Of a stretch of 12,400 nucleotides of DNA, positions 5,136 through 12,399 are shown one piece after another. The position numbers were made by a program, and so were the translations under genes. Source of the stretch: an uncultured Bacteroidales bacterium. GTDB lineage: Bacteria > Bacteroidota > Bacteroidia > Bacteroidales > F082. The stretch lies in contig CALFIT010000140.1 of NCBI GenBank assembly GCA_937877465.1, positions 1 through 12,400 of the forward strand. The letters run 5' to 3'. Below the pieces are notes generated by a model that saw only the letters and a list, made by a program, of their open reading frames with translations, searched no databases and had not been told where the DNA came from. How positions within the stretch are numbered: the stretch's first letter is position 1; each line of letters starts with the position of its first letter.

Positions 5136-7539
5136 CTTCTTTCGCCGATGGCTCGTCGCCGTCGGCTTGGTGTTGGCCTGTGTGCCCACTTTCGCGCAGA
5201 AGCGCACCATCAGCGGCTATGTGATGGACGCCGCCAGCAAGGAAACCCTCATCGGGGCAACCATTTTCGACAAAAACTCAGGAAAAGGCTGTGCCACAAA
5301 CAATTACGGCTTCTACACCCTCACCCTCAACCAAGGCGAGGTGGACCTGCAAGTGTCGTATGTGGGCTATACGCAGCAAAACCGCACCTTCGACCTGAAG
5401 GAAAACCAAAGCCTCAACTTCGCGCTCGAAACCAACACGACCTTGGACGAAGTGGTTGTGGAAGGCACACGCGCCACGGTGAGTGCCCGCAGTCCGCAGA
5501 TGAGCGTGGTGGAGCTGCCCGTGCAGCAAATCAAGACCATTCCGACCCTCTTTGGCGAGGCCGACGTGCTGAAGGCCATCCAGCTGTTGCCCGGTGTGCA
5601 GAACGGCTCGGAAGGCTCGGCGGGAATGTATGTGCGCGGCGGCGGTCCCGACGAGAACCTGCTGCTCTTGGACGGCGTGCCGGTCTACAACGTCAACCAC
5701 GCCTTGGGCTTCTTCTCGGTATTCAACCCCGACGCATTGAAAAACGTCACCTTATATAAAGGGAGTTTCCCGGCGCATTTCGGTGGCCGGCTCTCGTCGG
5801 TGGTCGACATCCGCATGAAGGAAGGCGACATGCAAAAGTACCACGGCAACTTCAGCATCGGACTCATCTCGTCGAAGTTCAACTTCGAAGGCCCGATTGT
5901 GAAGGACAAGCTGTCGTTCAACCTCTCGTTTCGCCGCACCTATGGCGACCTGCTCATCAAGCCCGCGCTGTGGATTGCCTCCGCCGTCAACCCCGAAATG
6001 AGCAAGCTGCGGGCTGGCTACAACTTCTACGACTTCAACGGCAAGCTCAACTGGAAGATCTCCGACAAAGACCGCCTCTATCTGAGCTTCTATACCGGCG
6101 ACGACAACATCTACTTCGGCGTGCGCTACAAGGATTATTCCACTGACGACATCCAATTCAACGACAACATGGGCATCGGTTGGCGCTGGGGCAACAAGGT
6201 GGCCTCGCTGCGCTGGAACCATGTGATGTCGCAACGGCTCTTCATGGACGCTTCGGTCAACTACACGCAATACCGCCACCGCCTCAGCATGGACATGAGC
6301 GAGGAAACCGTTTATCAGCAATACAACCAAACCGTCAAGGACGAATTTGACATGGCCTACAAGTCGGGCATCAACGACCTGACGGCCAAGGTCGATTTCG
6401 ACTATACGCCCCTGCCGAACCACGAAATCCGCTTCGGCGGCAACTACACCTACCACATGTTCCGCCCCGAGGTGCAGTCGTACAAGATGACCGAAAGCAA
6501 CCAAACGGCCATCGACACGACGATGAGCGCGTCCAACGTCTATGCCCACGAGACCGCCCTTTACGCCGAGGACAACATGACCTTCGGCGACATCTTCCGT
6601 GTGAACGCGGGCTTGCATTACTCCACCTTCACCGTCGAGGGCAAGACCTACCAAAGCGTACAGCCGCGCCTCAGCGCGAGCGTGATGTTGGCTTCCAACC
6701 TGTCGCTCAAGGCGGGCTATGCCTACATGACGCAATACGTCCACCTGCTCAGCAACAGCAGCCTCAGCCTGCCCACCGACCTCTGGGTGCCCGTCACCAA
6801 GAACATCGTCCCGATGAACGCCCACCAGTGGTCGCTCGGCGCGTTCTACGAGCTGCCGCGCCTGTTCGACATCTCCGTCGAGGGCTACTACAAGACGATG
6901 GACAACCTCTTGGAATACAAGGACGGTGCCTCGTTTTTCGGCTCCAGCGACACTTGGGAGAACAAGGTCAGCATGGGCCGTGGCTGGGCCTACGGCGTGG
7001 AACTGCTCGTGCAACGCTCGTTCGGCAAGACGACGGGCTGGGTGGGCTACACTTGGGCACACTCCAACCGCCAGTTCGACCGCGAGGGCATGACGATCAA
7101 CAACGGCAACGTGTTTCCGGCCAAGTACGACCGTCGGCACGACCTGAGCATCACCGTGCAGCACAAGTTCAGCGACCGCTTCGACTTGAGCGGCACTTGG
7201 GTCTTCAGCAGCGGCAACTGCGGCACGCTCGGCACGCAAATCTACGACGGCCTCCCCAACGAGAACGGCTTCTTGACGCAAATCAACGCATTGGAACGCA
7301 ACAACTTCCGTATGCCGAGCTACCATCGCCTCGACCTTGGCGTGAACTTCCACAAGCAGAAGAAACACGGCATCCGCACTTGGAACATCAGCGTCTATAA
7401 TGTGTACAACCGCAACAACCCGTGGGTGGTCTATACCGATTACAAATGGGACGAGGCCACGCAAACCGAGAAGAAGACCCTGATGCAAGCCAGCATCTTC
7501 CCCATCATACCTTCAGTGAGTTACAGTTATAAGTTTTAA
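5125..7539 (+). CDS. TonB-dependent outer-membrane receptor with N-terminal carboxypeptidase-D-like regulatory domain
   Basis: The 804-residue protein has a signal peptide (1-24, cleavage after FA), a CarboxypepD_reg-like beta-sandwich from about 28 to 101 (TISGYVMDAASKETLIGA; NYGFYTL; VSYVGYT), and a plug domain from about 107 to 230. The plug includes LDEVVVEGTR, DVLKAIQLLPGVQ, YVRGGGPDENLLLLDGVPV and GRLSSVVDIR. A beta-barrel follows, ending in aromatic SYSYKF. Such receptors import bulky ligands across the outer membrane using TonB energy. The length is close to that of the non-SusC receptors that pair with DUF4249 lipoproteins, and exactly such a gene follows. No SusD partner is present, so a glycan-uptake role is not implied. 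The ligand is unknown. The start at 5125 gives a clean signal peptide and lies inside leader copy B. Confidence 0.93.
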   Translation: MKHHFFRRWLVAVGLVLACVPTFAQKRTISGYVMDAASKETLIGATIFDKNSGKGCATNNYGFYTLTLNQGEVDLQVSYVGYTQQNRTFDLKENQSLNFALETNTTLDEVVVEGTRATVSARSPQMSVVELPVQQIKTIPTLFGEADVLKAIQLLPGVQNGSEGSAGMYVRGGGPDENLLLLDGVPVYNVNHALGFFSVFNPDALKNVTLYKGSFPAHFGGRLSSVVDIRMKEGDMQKYHGNFSIGLISSKFNFEGPIVKDKLSFNLSFRRTYGDLLIKPALWIASAVNPEMSKLRAGYNFYDFNGKLNWKISDKDRLYLSFYTGDDNIYFGVRYKDYSTDDIQFNDNMGIGWRWGNKVASLRWNHVMSQRLFMDASVNYTQYRHRLSMDMSEETVYQQYNQTVKDEFDMAYKSGINDLTAKVDFDYTPLPNHEIRFGGNYTYHMFRPEVQSYKMTESNQTAIDTTMSASNVYAHETALYAEDNMTFGDIFRVNAGLHYSTFTVEGKTYQSVQPRLSASVMLASNLSLKAGYAYMTQYVHLLSNSSLSLPTDLWVPVTKNIVPMNAHQWSLGAFYELPRLFDISVEGYYKTMDNLLEYKDGASFFGSSDTWENKVSMGRGWAYGVELLVQRSFGKTTGWVGYTWAHSNRQFDREGMTINNGNVFPAKYDRRHDLSITVQHKFSDRFDLSGTWVFSSGNCGTLGTQIYDGLPNENGFLTQINALERNNFRMPSYHRLDLGVNFHKQKKHGIRTWNISVYNVYNRNNPWVVYTDYKWDEATQTEKKTLMQASIFPIIPSVSYSYKF

Positions 7540-7540
7540 T

Positions 7541-7687
7541 CACAAAACACACAAAACCTACAAAACAATGTTTGATTCCAAAAAAAGCCATTGGCGGCAC
7601 GCAACCACGTTGCCGCCGGAAAGCGGGCCGGTTGGCCGCTTTCCCCAACCCACAAAAAAGGTTTTGGCAGTTTTGCGGGTTTTGTGA
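7541..7687. repeat. Structured spacer bounded by inverted repeats, with two GC-rich hairpins (MITE- or REP-like)
   Basis: Outer arms CACAAAACCTACAAAAC (7550-7566) and GTTTTGCGGGTTTTGTG (7670-7686) are complementary at 15 of 17 positions. Inside are two perfect hairpins: GGCGGCA (7593-7599) with TGCCGCC (7611-7617), and GGAAAGCGG (7618-7626) with CCGCTTTCC (7636-7644). The AT-rich arms and GC-rich core contrast sharply. The spacer separates the receptor from its lipoprotein partner, so it may attenuate or process their shared transcript. The layout also fits a small non-autonomous repeat element. No gene is present. Confidence 0.75.
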
Positions 7688-7703
7688 CAAATAAAGCAAC
7701 AAA

Positions 7704-8726
7704 ATGAAAAAAGCATTTGTTTTTACAGCAGTTTATGCAGCAATGGCAATGTTGGTTTCCTGCGAAAAGGAAATCGAGTTCCGTGGCGAGCAAACCGACC
7801 CGAAATTGGTCATCAACAGCCTTGTGGCGGCGGGGCAGCCCGTCAAGGCATACGTCAGCAAGAGTTATTTCTTCTTGGACGACGAGGGCAACACGCAAGC
7901 CCCTGAGGACGTGGTCGTTTCGCTCTATGTGAACGACGACTTCAAAGGCACCATGCAGCCTTCCATCGACACGCTTTGGAACACCTCTTGGATGATTGAC
8001 GACGAGGGCAATTACACCCATTCCTATCGCCTCGCCACCGTTTACGGCCACGACTATCTTCCCGAAGTGGGCGACGTGGTCAGAATAGCCGCCTCGGCCA
8101 ACGGCTACGACGATGCCGAGGGCACGACGAGCGCGTTGCCCAAGGCTGCGGAATGTCAGATGGATGTGGAGGTGACGGGGTGGGACGTTTGGTATCAGCA
8201 GGTCTATAATCACAACACCTATGAGTATGAGGACGACAGTGTGCCTTATGCGTCGGGAAACCTGATGCTGACTTTCACCATCACCGACCCCAACCCGGGG
8301 AAGACGGACTGCTTCAGGCTCGTCGGCAGCCAACAAAGCCACATCGATTTCGACTACGACGACCCGCTCTTCGAGGCCGGAATGTTGGAAAACGACTTCA
8401 TTGACGCCAGCGACCTCGACACCCGTCCCGAAGGCGTGTTCACCGACGCGCTTTTTGACGGCGGCTCCTATCGCTTGCAGGTGGAGGCTTACTACCACCA
8501 ACGGTTTGACGATGGCGTCATCCCCGATGTCGTGCGTGTGCCCATCCTGTTGGAGCACCTCTCGAAGGAATACTACAACTACCTGTACACCCGCGACCAA
8601 GGCGAGGAGTTCATGCAGATTTGGGCCGAACCCATCCAGACTTTCAGCAACGTGAACGGCGGCTATGGCGTCGTGGCCGGCAACGCGGTCACTACGCTGT
8701 GGGTGGAGCTGCCGATAGGGGAATAA
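7704..8726 (+). CDS. DUF4249-family surface lipoprotein, partner of the TonB receptor
   Basis: The 340-residue protein has a lipoprotein signal peptide ending LVSC with lipidated cysteine C20, followed by acidic EKEIE. Acidic residues just after the cysteine are typical of surface-exported Bacteroidetes lipoproteins. The mature start (EIEFRGEQTDPKLVINSLVAAGQ) and the ending (FSNVNGGYGVVAGN near the C-terminus) are characteristic of DUF4249. The family is habitually encoded directly downstream of a TonB-dependent receptor; its biochemical role is unknown, though a substrate-capturing or lid-like function at the receptor is a reasonable inference. Here it follows the receptor by 164 bp of structured spacer and is followed by a strong hairpin that overlaps its TAA stop. 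Confidence 0.9.
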   Translation: MKKAFVFTAVYAAMAMLVSCEKEIEFRGEQTDPKLVINSLVAAGQPVKAYVSKSYFFLDDEGNTQAPEDVVVSLYVNDDFKGTMQPSIDTLWNTSWMIDDEGNYTHSYRLATVYGHDYLPEVGDVVRIAASANGYDDAEGTTSALPKAAECQMDVEVTGWDVWYQQVYNHNTYEYEDDSVPYASGNLMLTFTITDPNPGKTDCFRLVGSQQSHIDFDYDDPLFEAGMLENDFIDASDLDTRPEGVFTDALFDGGSYRLQVEAYYHQRFDDGVIPDVVRVPILLEHLSKEYYNYLYTRDQGEEFMQIWAEPIQTFSNVNGGYGVVAGNAVTTLWVELPIGE

Positions 8727-8799
8727 AAAGGCTTTTGAAAGCATGTCATTCCATGCAGAGGCTTGCAGGGAATGGAATCTATGCTTTCAAAAGCCTTTT
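8726..8799. terminator. Large hairpin after the DUF4249 gene: 19-bp perfect stem, terminator and/or palindromic repeat
   Basis: Arms AAAAGGCTTTTGAAAGCAT (8726-8744) and ATGCTTTCAAAAGCCTTTT (8781-8799) are perfectly complementary. An inner stem ATTCCAT (8748-8754) with ATGGAAT (8772-8778) sits in the loop. The A-run before and T-run after the stem make it a plausible bidirectional terminator between converging genes. The core ATGTCATTCC...GGAATCTAT recurs in inverted form in the next repeat, so the unit also looks like a dispersed intergenic palindrome. Confidence 0.85.
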
Positions 8800-8805
8800 C
8801 CTAAC

Positions 8806-8880
8806 GTTTTTGCTCGGCTGTGTATAGATTCCAAGCGCACATGCCAATGCGAGGAATGACATACCCAGCGGAGCAAAAAC
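8806..8880. repeat. Second palindromic repeat, inverted relative of the adjacent hairpin
   Basis: Arms GTTTTTGCTCGGCTG (8806-8820) and CAGCGGAGCAAAAAC (8866-8880) pair with one mismatch, with an inner ATTCC (8828-8832) and GGAAT (8853-8857) and a CGCA/TGCG stem (8836-8839, 8848-8851). Read on the minus strand, its core gives ATGTCATTCC...GGAATCTAT, the same ends as the core of the preceding hairpin but with a different centre. The two units thus stand head to head between the converging DUF4249 and flavodoxin genes. Confidence 0.8.
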
Positions 8881-8889
8881 AACTTAAAA

Positions 8890-9510
8890 TCATTTCACCG
8901 CAGCGGCCCAAGCCTCTATTTCGGCCTTGTCGATGCTGTTGAGCAAACGGCCTTCGCCGAACTTGTAGTCGGGATAGGCGGCTTGCAGGTCTTCGCACGA
9001 CTTCTTGATGTTGCTGCCGCCCGAGGTGGCGAAGGGCACGATGGTCTTGCCCGTGAAGTCGTTGGCCTCGATGAAGGTGTTGATGATGGTCGGGGCGGTG
9101 TACCACCAGATGGGGAAGCCCACATAGACCACGTCGTAGTTGGTGAGGTCCACCTTGCCGCCGTCTTTCAGGGCCGGACGCGAGCTCTTGTCGTTCATTT
9201 CGAGCGTCGAGCGCGACTGCTTGTCGCGCCAGTCGAGGTCGGCCTCGGTGTAAGGCGTTTCGGGGGTGATTTCGTAAAGGTCGGCACCGATGATGTCGGC
9301 CAATTGTTTTGCGGTCTCACGGGTCACGCCCGAGGCCGAGAAGTAAGTCACTAAAGTCTTCATGGTGTTGTTGTTTTGGGGTTGTTCTTGTTCGGTGACG
9401 GTCGCCTCGTCGGTCGTCGAGCCTGCCGAAGCGTCGTTTTCGTTCTTGTTTTGTGCCGTTCCGCAGCCGATTAAGGCGGCTAAGGCCATGATAAATGCCA
9501 TTTTCTTCAT
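8890..9510 (-). CDS. Flavodoxin-like FMN protein with lipoprotein signal and linker
   Basis: The 206-residue protein starts MKKMAFIMALAALIGC, a lipoprotein signal with lipidation cysteine C16. A polar Asn/Glu/Thr/Gln-rich linker (17-49) leads to a flavodoxin domain (50-206). The FMN phosphate loop is TYFSASGVTRETA (55-67), followed by YDVVYVGFPIWWYTAP (125-140), whose WWY tryptophans and tyrosine would stack on the flavin, and FATSGGSN (160-167). This resembles the long-chain 'flavodoxin, Flavodoxin_4/5' proteins of Bacteroidales, in which an envelope-anchored electron carrier is a common arrangement; the redox partner is unknown. I chose 9510 over the longer open frame because it gives a proper signal peptide just after a -7 box. 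M50 (MKTLVTYFSAS) is where ordinary cytoplasmic flavodoxins begin, so a second internal start cannot be excluded. Confidence 0.88.
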   Translation of the reverse strand: MKKMAFIMALAALIGCGTAQNKNENDASAGSTTDEATVTEQEQPQNNNTMKTLVTYFSASGVTRETAKQLADIIGADLYEITPETPYTEADLDWRDKQSRSTLEMNDKSSRPALKDGGKVDLTNYDVVYVGFPIWWYTAPTIINTFIEANDFTGKTIVPFATSGGSNIKKSCEDLQAAYPDYKFGEGRLLNSIDKAEIEAWAAAVK

Positions 9511-9536
9511 GATGATGTGTTTTGATAAAGTTTGAG

Positions 9537-9568
9537 TTTGCAAAATTACGGTTTTTTTTCTACTTTTG
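9537..9568 (+). promoter_or_regulatory. Bacteroidetes promoter for the DUF937 gene (-33 TTTG, -7 TACTTTTG)
   Basis: TTTG at 9537-9540 and TACTTTTG at 9561-9568 are separated by 20 bp, the spacing of the Bacteroidetes -33/-7 consensus. The -7 box ends 34 bp before the DUF937 start codon at 9603. This is the best-matching promoter in the window. Confidence 0.75.
9541..9548 (-). promoter_or_regulatory. Putative -7 box for the flavodoxin gene
   Basis: On the minus strand the bases read TAATTTTG, matching TAnnTTTG, 30 bp upstream of the chosen flavodoxin start. It lies entirely within the spacer of the plus-strand promoter for the DUF937 gene, so the two promoters are interleaved. The -33 element is not clear. 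Confidence 0.55.
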
Positions 9569-9602
9569 CAGCTCATTATTCACCAATTAAACACTTTCAA
9601 GT

Positions 9603-10127
9603 ATGGATTTAACGAATATCTTGGGTGCGTTGACGGGCAACGATGCCGTCAGCACCATTGCACAAAACCTCAATTTGGACACGAAGCAAGTGTCGTCGGT
9701 CATCACCAACGCCCTGCCTTCGCTCCTCGGCGCCATGCAGAAGAACGCCTCCACCGAGGCGGGTGCCGCTGCCTTGGCCCAAGCCCTCGGCGACCATGCC
9801 GGCAACGCGGGCAACATCCTCAGCAACTTGAAGACCACCGACCTGACTGATGGCAACAAGATTCTGAGCCACATCTTCGGTGGCAACCTGAACAATGTGT
9901 TGGGTGGCATCTCCAAGGCCACAGGCGTGGCCACCAATTCGGTGAGCAAGATTCTCGCCAACATCGCCCCCAGCCTGCTTTCCATCCTCGGCAAGCAGAA
10001 CGGCACCTCGGGTGCAGCCGGATTGGCTGGCATGTTAGGCGGTCTCCTCGGCGGCAGCTCATCGAGCAGCAGCAGTAGCGGCCTCGGCAGCATCCTTGGC
10101 GGCTTAGGCAGCATCTTCGGAAAATGA
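9603..10127 (+). CDS. DUF937 / YidB-like protein
   Basis: The 174-residue protein begins MDLTNILGALTGNDAVSTIA without a signal peptide and contains two related helical repeats: ISQ-like helices with VSSVITNALPSLLGAMQKNA (30-49), and the similar VSKILANIAPSLLSILGKQ (114-132). This repeated 'xxIxxALPSLLxxL' pattern is typical of DUF937. The C-terminal tail is Gly/Ser-rich: GLAGMLGGLLGG, then eight consecutive serines (152-159), then GLGSILGGLGSIFGK. The function of the family is unknown. The gene stands alone, divergent from the flavodoxin gene and converging on the peptidase gene, with its stop codon inside a strong terminator hairpin. Confidence 0.85.
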   Translation: MDLTNILGALTGNDAVSTIAQNLNLDTKQVSSVITNALPSLLGAMQKNASTEAGAAALAQALGDHAGNAGNILSNLKTTDLTDGNKILSHIFGGNLNNVLGGISKATGVATNSVSKILANIAPSLLSILGKQNGTSGAAGLAGMLGGLLGGSSSSSSSSGLGSILGGLGSIFGK

Positions 10128-10159
10128 AAAAAGGCGGTAACACCGCCTTTTTTCATTTT
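10121..10159. terminator. Bidirectional intrinsic terminator shared by two converging genes
   Basis: A perfect 18-bp stem, AAAATGAAAAAAGGCGGT (10121-10138) with its complement (10142-10159), closes on a 3-base loop, AAC. The GC-rich core GGCGGT/ACCGCC is next to A-runs and T-runs, so it terminates in both directions. The stem contains the TGA of the DUF937 gene (10125-10127) and overlaps the TAA of the peptidase gene (10158-10160). Confidence 0.95.
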
Positions 10160-12290
10160 ATTCCACAATGGTCATCTCGTCAATCAAGTGCCCCGCGCCG
10201 GCGAACTTGTCGATGATGAAGAGCACATAGCGGATGTCGACCGAGATGTTGCGGCAGATGTCGGGGTCGTAGATGAGGTCGCTCATCGTTCCCTCCCAGC
10301 AGCGGTCGAAGTTGAGGCCGAGCAGCTGCCCGTCGGCGTTCAGGATGGGACTGCCTGAGTTGCCCCCCGTGGTGTGTACGCTGGCGGTGAAGGCCACATG
10401 CATCGTGCCGTCCTTGTCGGCATAGCGGCCATAGTCCTTATTAATATACAGTTCCTTCAGGCGCGGCTCCACCACATAGTCGTAGATGTCGGGGTTCTCC
10501 TTCTGCATGATGCCTTCGAGCGTGGTGAAATGCTTGTATTTCATGCCGTCCTTGGGCTTGAAGCCTTCCACCTTGCCATAGGTGACGCGCAGCGTGAAGT
10601 TGGCGTCGGGCGAGAATCGTTTGTCGGGCTGCATCTCCATCTGGCCTTTCATATAGAGGCGTTGCAGACGGGCGTTGTCGCTGCCGATGGCGGCGATGTG
10701 GCCGTGTACCTCGTTGCGGAAGAACCCGATGAGGCTCTGGTAGACCTTCATCGCGGGGTCGTTGGCCAATTTCTTGGCGTCTTTTGCCTTGAAGCCGTCC
10801 AACAGGGCGTTCACCTTGGCCTCGTCGGTGAACATGGATTTGTCGAAGAGCTTGTCGACATAGTCGTCCACGTCCTTGATGTCGTTGAGGAACGCCGGAC
10901 GGAAGTCGGCGGGCTGGGCCTTCAGGTATTCCGCGAGCAGCATCTTGGCCACGTCGCGGTCGATGGGCTGGTAGTAGTCCTTGAAGAAGCTTTCAGCCGC
11001 CGTCTTCAGCGAAGCCACGCTCTTGTCGATGTCGTCTTGGGGGGTGTCCTTGGTCACTTCCGAGAGTTTGGCGAAGCGGCCCGCAAAGCTGACGAGTTCG
11101 ATGCGCAGTCCGGCCTCGGCCACATAGGTGTAGGCCAACTGGTAAGGCTCCAATTCCTTGTAGTTCTTCTTGAACTGGTTGAGCAGGTCGAGATACATGT
11201 AGCGGTTGCGTGCGCCCACGACCCATTGTTGGAACTCGCCTTCAAAGGCGTGTTTCTTCTCCACGCCGTGAAAGTGGTTGATGCCTTCGGTGACGCCCAT
11301 CCATTTCTTCCAGCCGTTGCCGATGCCGGCGTGCTTCGAGGCGTATTGGATGCGCACCTTGGGGTCTTGCTCCTGATATTTGTTGTAGATGTCCAAGACC
11401 TTGCCGCGCAGGTCGACGACGATGGGGTCGATGACGTTGGCCTCTTGGTCGACGGCCACGGCGGGCAGGTATTCGCTCGTGCGGGCGGGATAGCCGAACA
11501 CGAAGGCGAAGTCGCCCTCGTCGGCGCCTTTCAGCGAGATGTCAAGGTGCTTGGCAGGCTTGTAAGGCACGTTGTCGTGGCTGTAGTCGGCGGGATGGCC
11601 GTCCTTGTCGGCATAGACGCGGAAGATGCTGAAGTCGCCGGTGTGACGCGGCCACACCCAGTTGTCGGTGTCGCCACCAAACTTGCCGATGTTGCTCGGC
11701 GGGCAGCCCACCAAGCGCACGTCGGTGTAGGTCTCTTCGAGTAGCAGGTAGTATTCGTTGCCCAAGAAGAAAGGCTTCACGCTGACCTTGTAGGCGGTCT
11801 CCTTCTCGACGGCGGCCACGATTTTCTTGATGTTGGCGTCCACCTTGGCCTGGCGGTCGGCTTCGGCCATCTCGATGTCGATGCCGTCGAGCACTTGTGC
11901 CGTCACGTCGCGCATCTCGCGCAGGAAGATGACGCTGAGTCCGGGGCAGGGCAGCTCCTCGTCACGGTTCATGGCCCAGAAGCCGTTGGTGAGGTAGTCG
12001 TGCTCCACCGAGCTGTGCCGCTGGATGTAGCCGTAGCCGCAGTGGTGGTTGGTGAGCAGCAGGCCTTGGTCGCTGACGATCTCGCCCGTGCAGCCGCCGC
12101 CAAAGAGCACGATGGCGTCCTTCAGGCTGCTGTGGTTGATGCTGTAGATGTCGTCAGCCGTGATGCGCATACCCATCTCCTGCATCTCTTTTTCGTTGTA
12201 TTGCAGCAGCATGGGAATCCACATGCCTTCGCCGGCAAAGAGGAAGGCGGGGAAAAGGACCAATAAGGTCAAAAAAGGGAGTTTTTTCAT
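10158..12290 (-). CDS. S46-family dipeptidyl peptidase, DPP11-type (Asp/Glu at P1)
   Basis: The 710-residue protein has a signal peptide (1-19) and the family's mature start EGMWIPMLL. A chymotrypsin-fold triad is visible: H83 in LTNHHCGYG, D219 in WPRHTGDFSIFR, and S645 in GNSGSP. The helical domain that caps the active site in this family fills about 280-570. S46 enzymes remove dipeptides from the free N-terminus of peptides in the periplasm. The residue 18 positions after the catalytic serine separates DPP7 (Gly, hydrophobic P1) from DPP11 (Arg, acidic P1); here it is R663, in LGLNFDRCWEG, so DPP11-type specificity is predicted. Length is as expected (about 710-720). There is no C-terminal sorting domain. 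It converges on the DUF937 gene. Confidence 0.95.
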   Translation of the reverse strand: MKKLPFLTLLVLFPAFLFAGEGMWIPMLLQYNEKEMQEMGMRITADDIYSINHSSLKDAIVLFGGGCTGEIVSDQGLLLTNHHCGYGYIQRHSSVEHDYLTNGFWAMNRDEELPCPGLSVIFLREMRDVTAQVLDGIDIEMAEADRQAKVDANIKKIVAAVEKETAYKVSVKPFFLGNEYYLLLEETYTDVRLVGCPPSNIGKFGGDTDNWVWPRHTGDFSIFRVYADKDGHPADYSHDNVPYKPAKHLDISLKGADEGDFAFVFGYPARTSEYLPAVAVDQEANVIDPIVVDLRGKVLDIYNKYQEQDPKVRIQYASKHAGIGNGWKKWMGVTEGINHFHGVEKKHAFEGEFQQWVVGARNRYMYLDLLNQFKKNYKELEPYQLAYTYVAEAGLRIELVSFAGRFAKLSEVTKDTPQDDIDKSVASLKTAAESFFKDYYQPIDRDVAKMLLAEYLKAQPADFRPAFLNDIKDVDDYVDKLFDKSMFTDEAKVNALLDGFKAKDAKKLANDPAMKVYQSLIGFFRNEVHGHIAAIGSDNARLQRLYMKGQMEMQPDKRFSPDANFTLRVTYGKVEGFKPKDGMKYKHFTTLEGIMQKENPDIYDYVVEPRLKELYINKDYGRYADKDGTMHVAFTASVHTTGGNSGSPILNADGQLLGLNFDRCWEGTMSDLIYDPDICRNISVDIRYVLFIIDKFAGAGHLIDEMTIVE

Positions 12291-12319
12291 ATCAAAGTGT
12301 TTGAAGTTAGAATTTTGTG

Positions 12320-12327
12320 CAAAGATA
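12320..12327 (-). promoter_or_regulatory. Putative -7 box for the S46 peptidase gene
   Basis: On the minus strand the bases read TATCTTTG, a match to TAnnTTTG, 29 bp upstream of the peptidase start. The nearest TTTG further upstream (12356-12353) leaves a 25-bp spacer, longer than usual, so the -33 element is uncertain. Confidence 0.6.
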
Positions 12328-12345
12328 GGCCTTTTTCTGTATTTT

Positions 12346-12399
12346 TCAGTCCCAAAAATACAAGAAACTCACCACGCGGCAGAACCATTCGCGCCACCA
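12346..12399 (-). CDS. Possible 3' end of an upstream gene, cut by the window edge
   Basis: On the minus strand one frame reads WWREWFCRVVSFLYFWD and then TGA (12348-12346). The aromatic and basic composition could be the C-terminal tail of a membrane protein, but 17 codons are too few to identify a family. If real, the gene would precede the S46 peptidase by 55 bp on the same strand. This is the weakest call in the list. Confidence 0.25.
   Translation of the reverse strand, partial: WWREWFCRVVSFLYFWD

Noticed and set aside
5752..7488. Long minus-strand open frame (578 codons) opposite the TonB receptor
   Set aside because: It mirrors the codon positions of a well-supported receptor gene in GC-rich DNA; its translation is Val/Ala/His-rich with no domain-like pattern.
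7536..8744. 402-codon minus-strand open frame across the DUF4249 gene and the structured spacer
   Set aside because: It runs antisense through a clear lipoprotein gene and through hairpin repeats, with no promoter or signal of its own.
10374..11744. Long plus-strand open frame (456 codons) opposite the S46 peptidase
   Set aside because: It is the antisense shadow of a gene with an intact catalytic triad and signal peptide; its composition is biased and repetitive.
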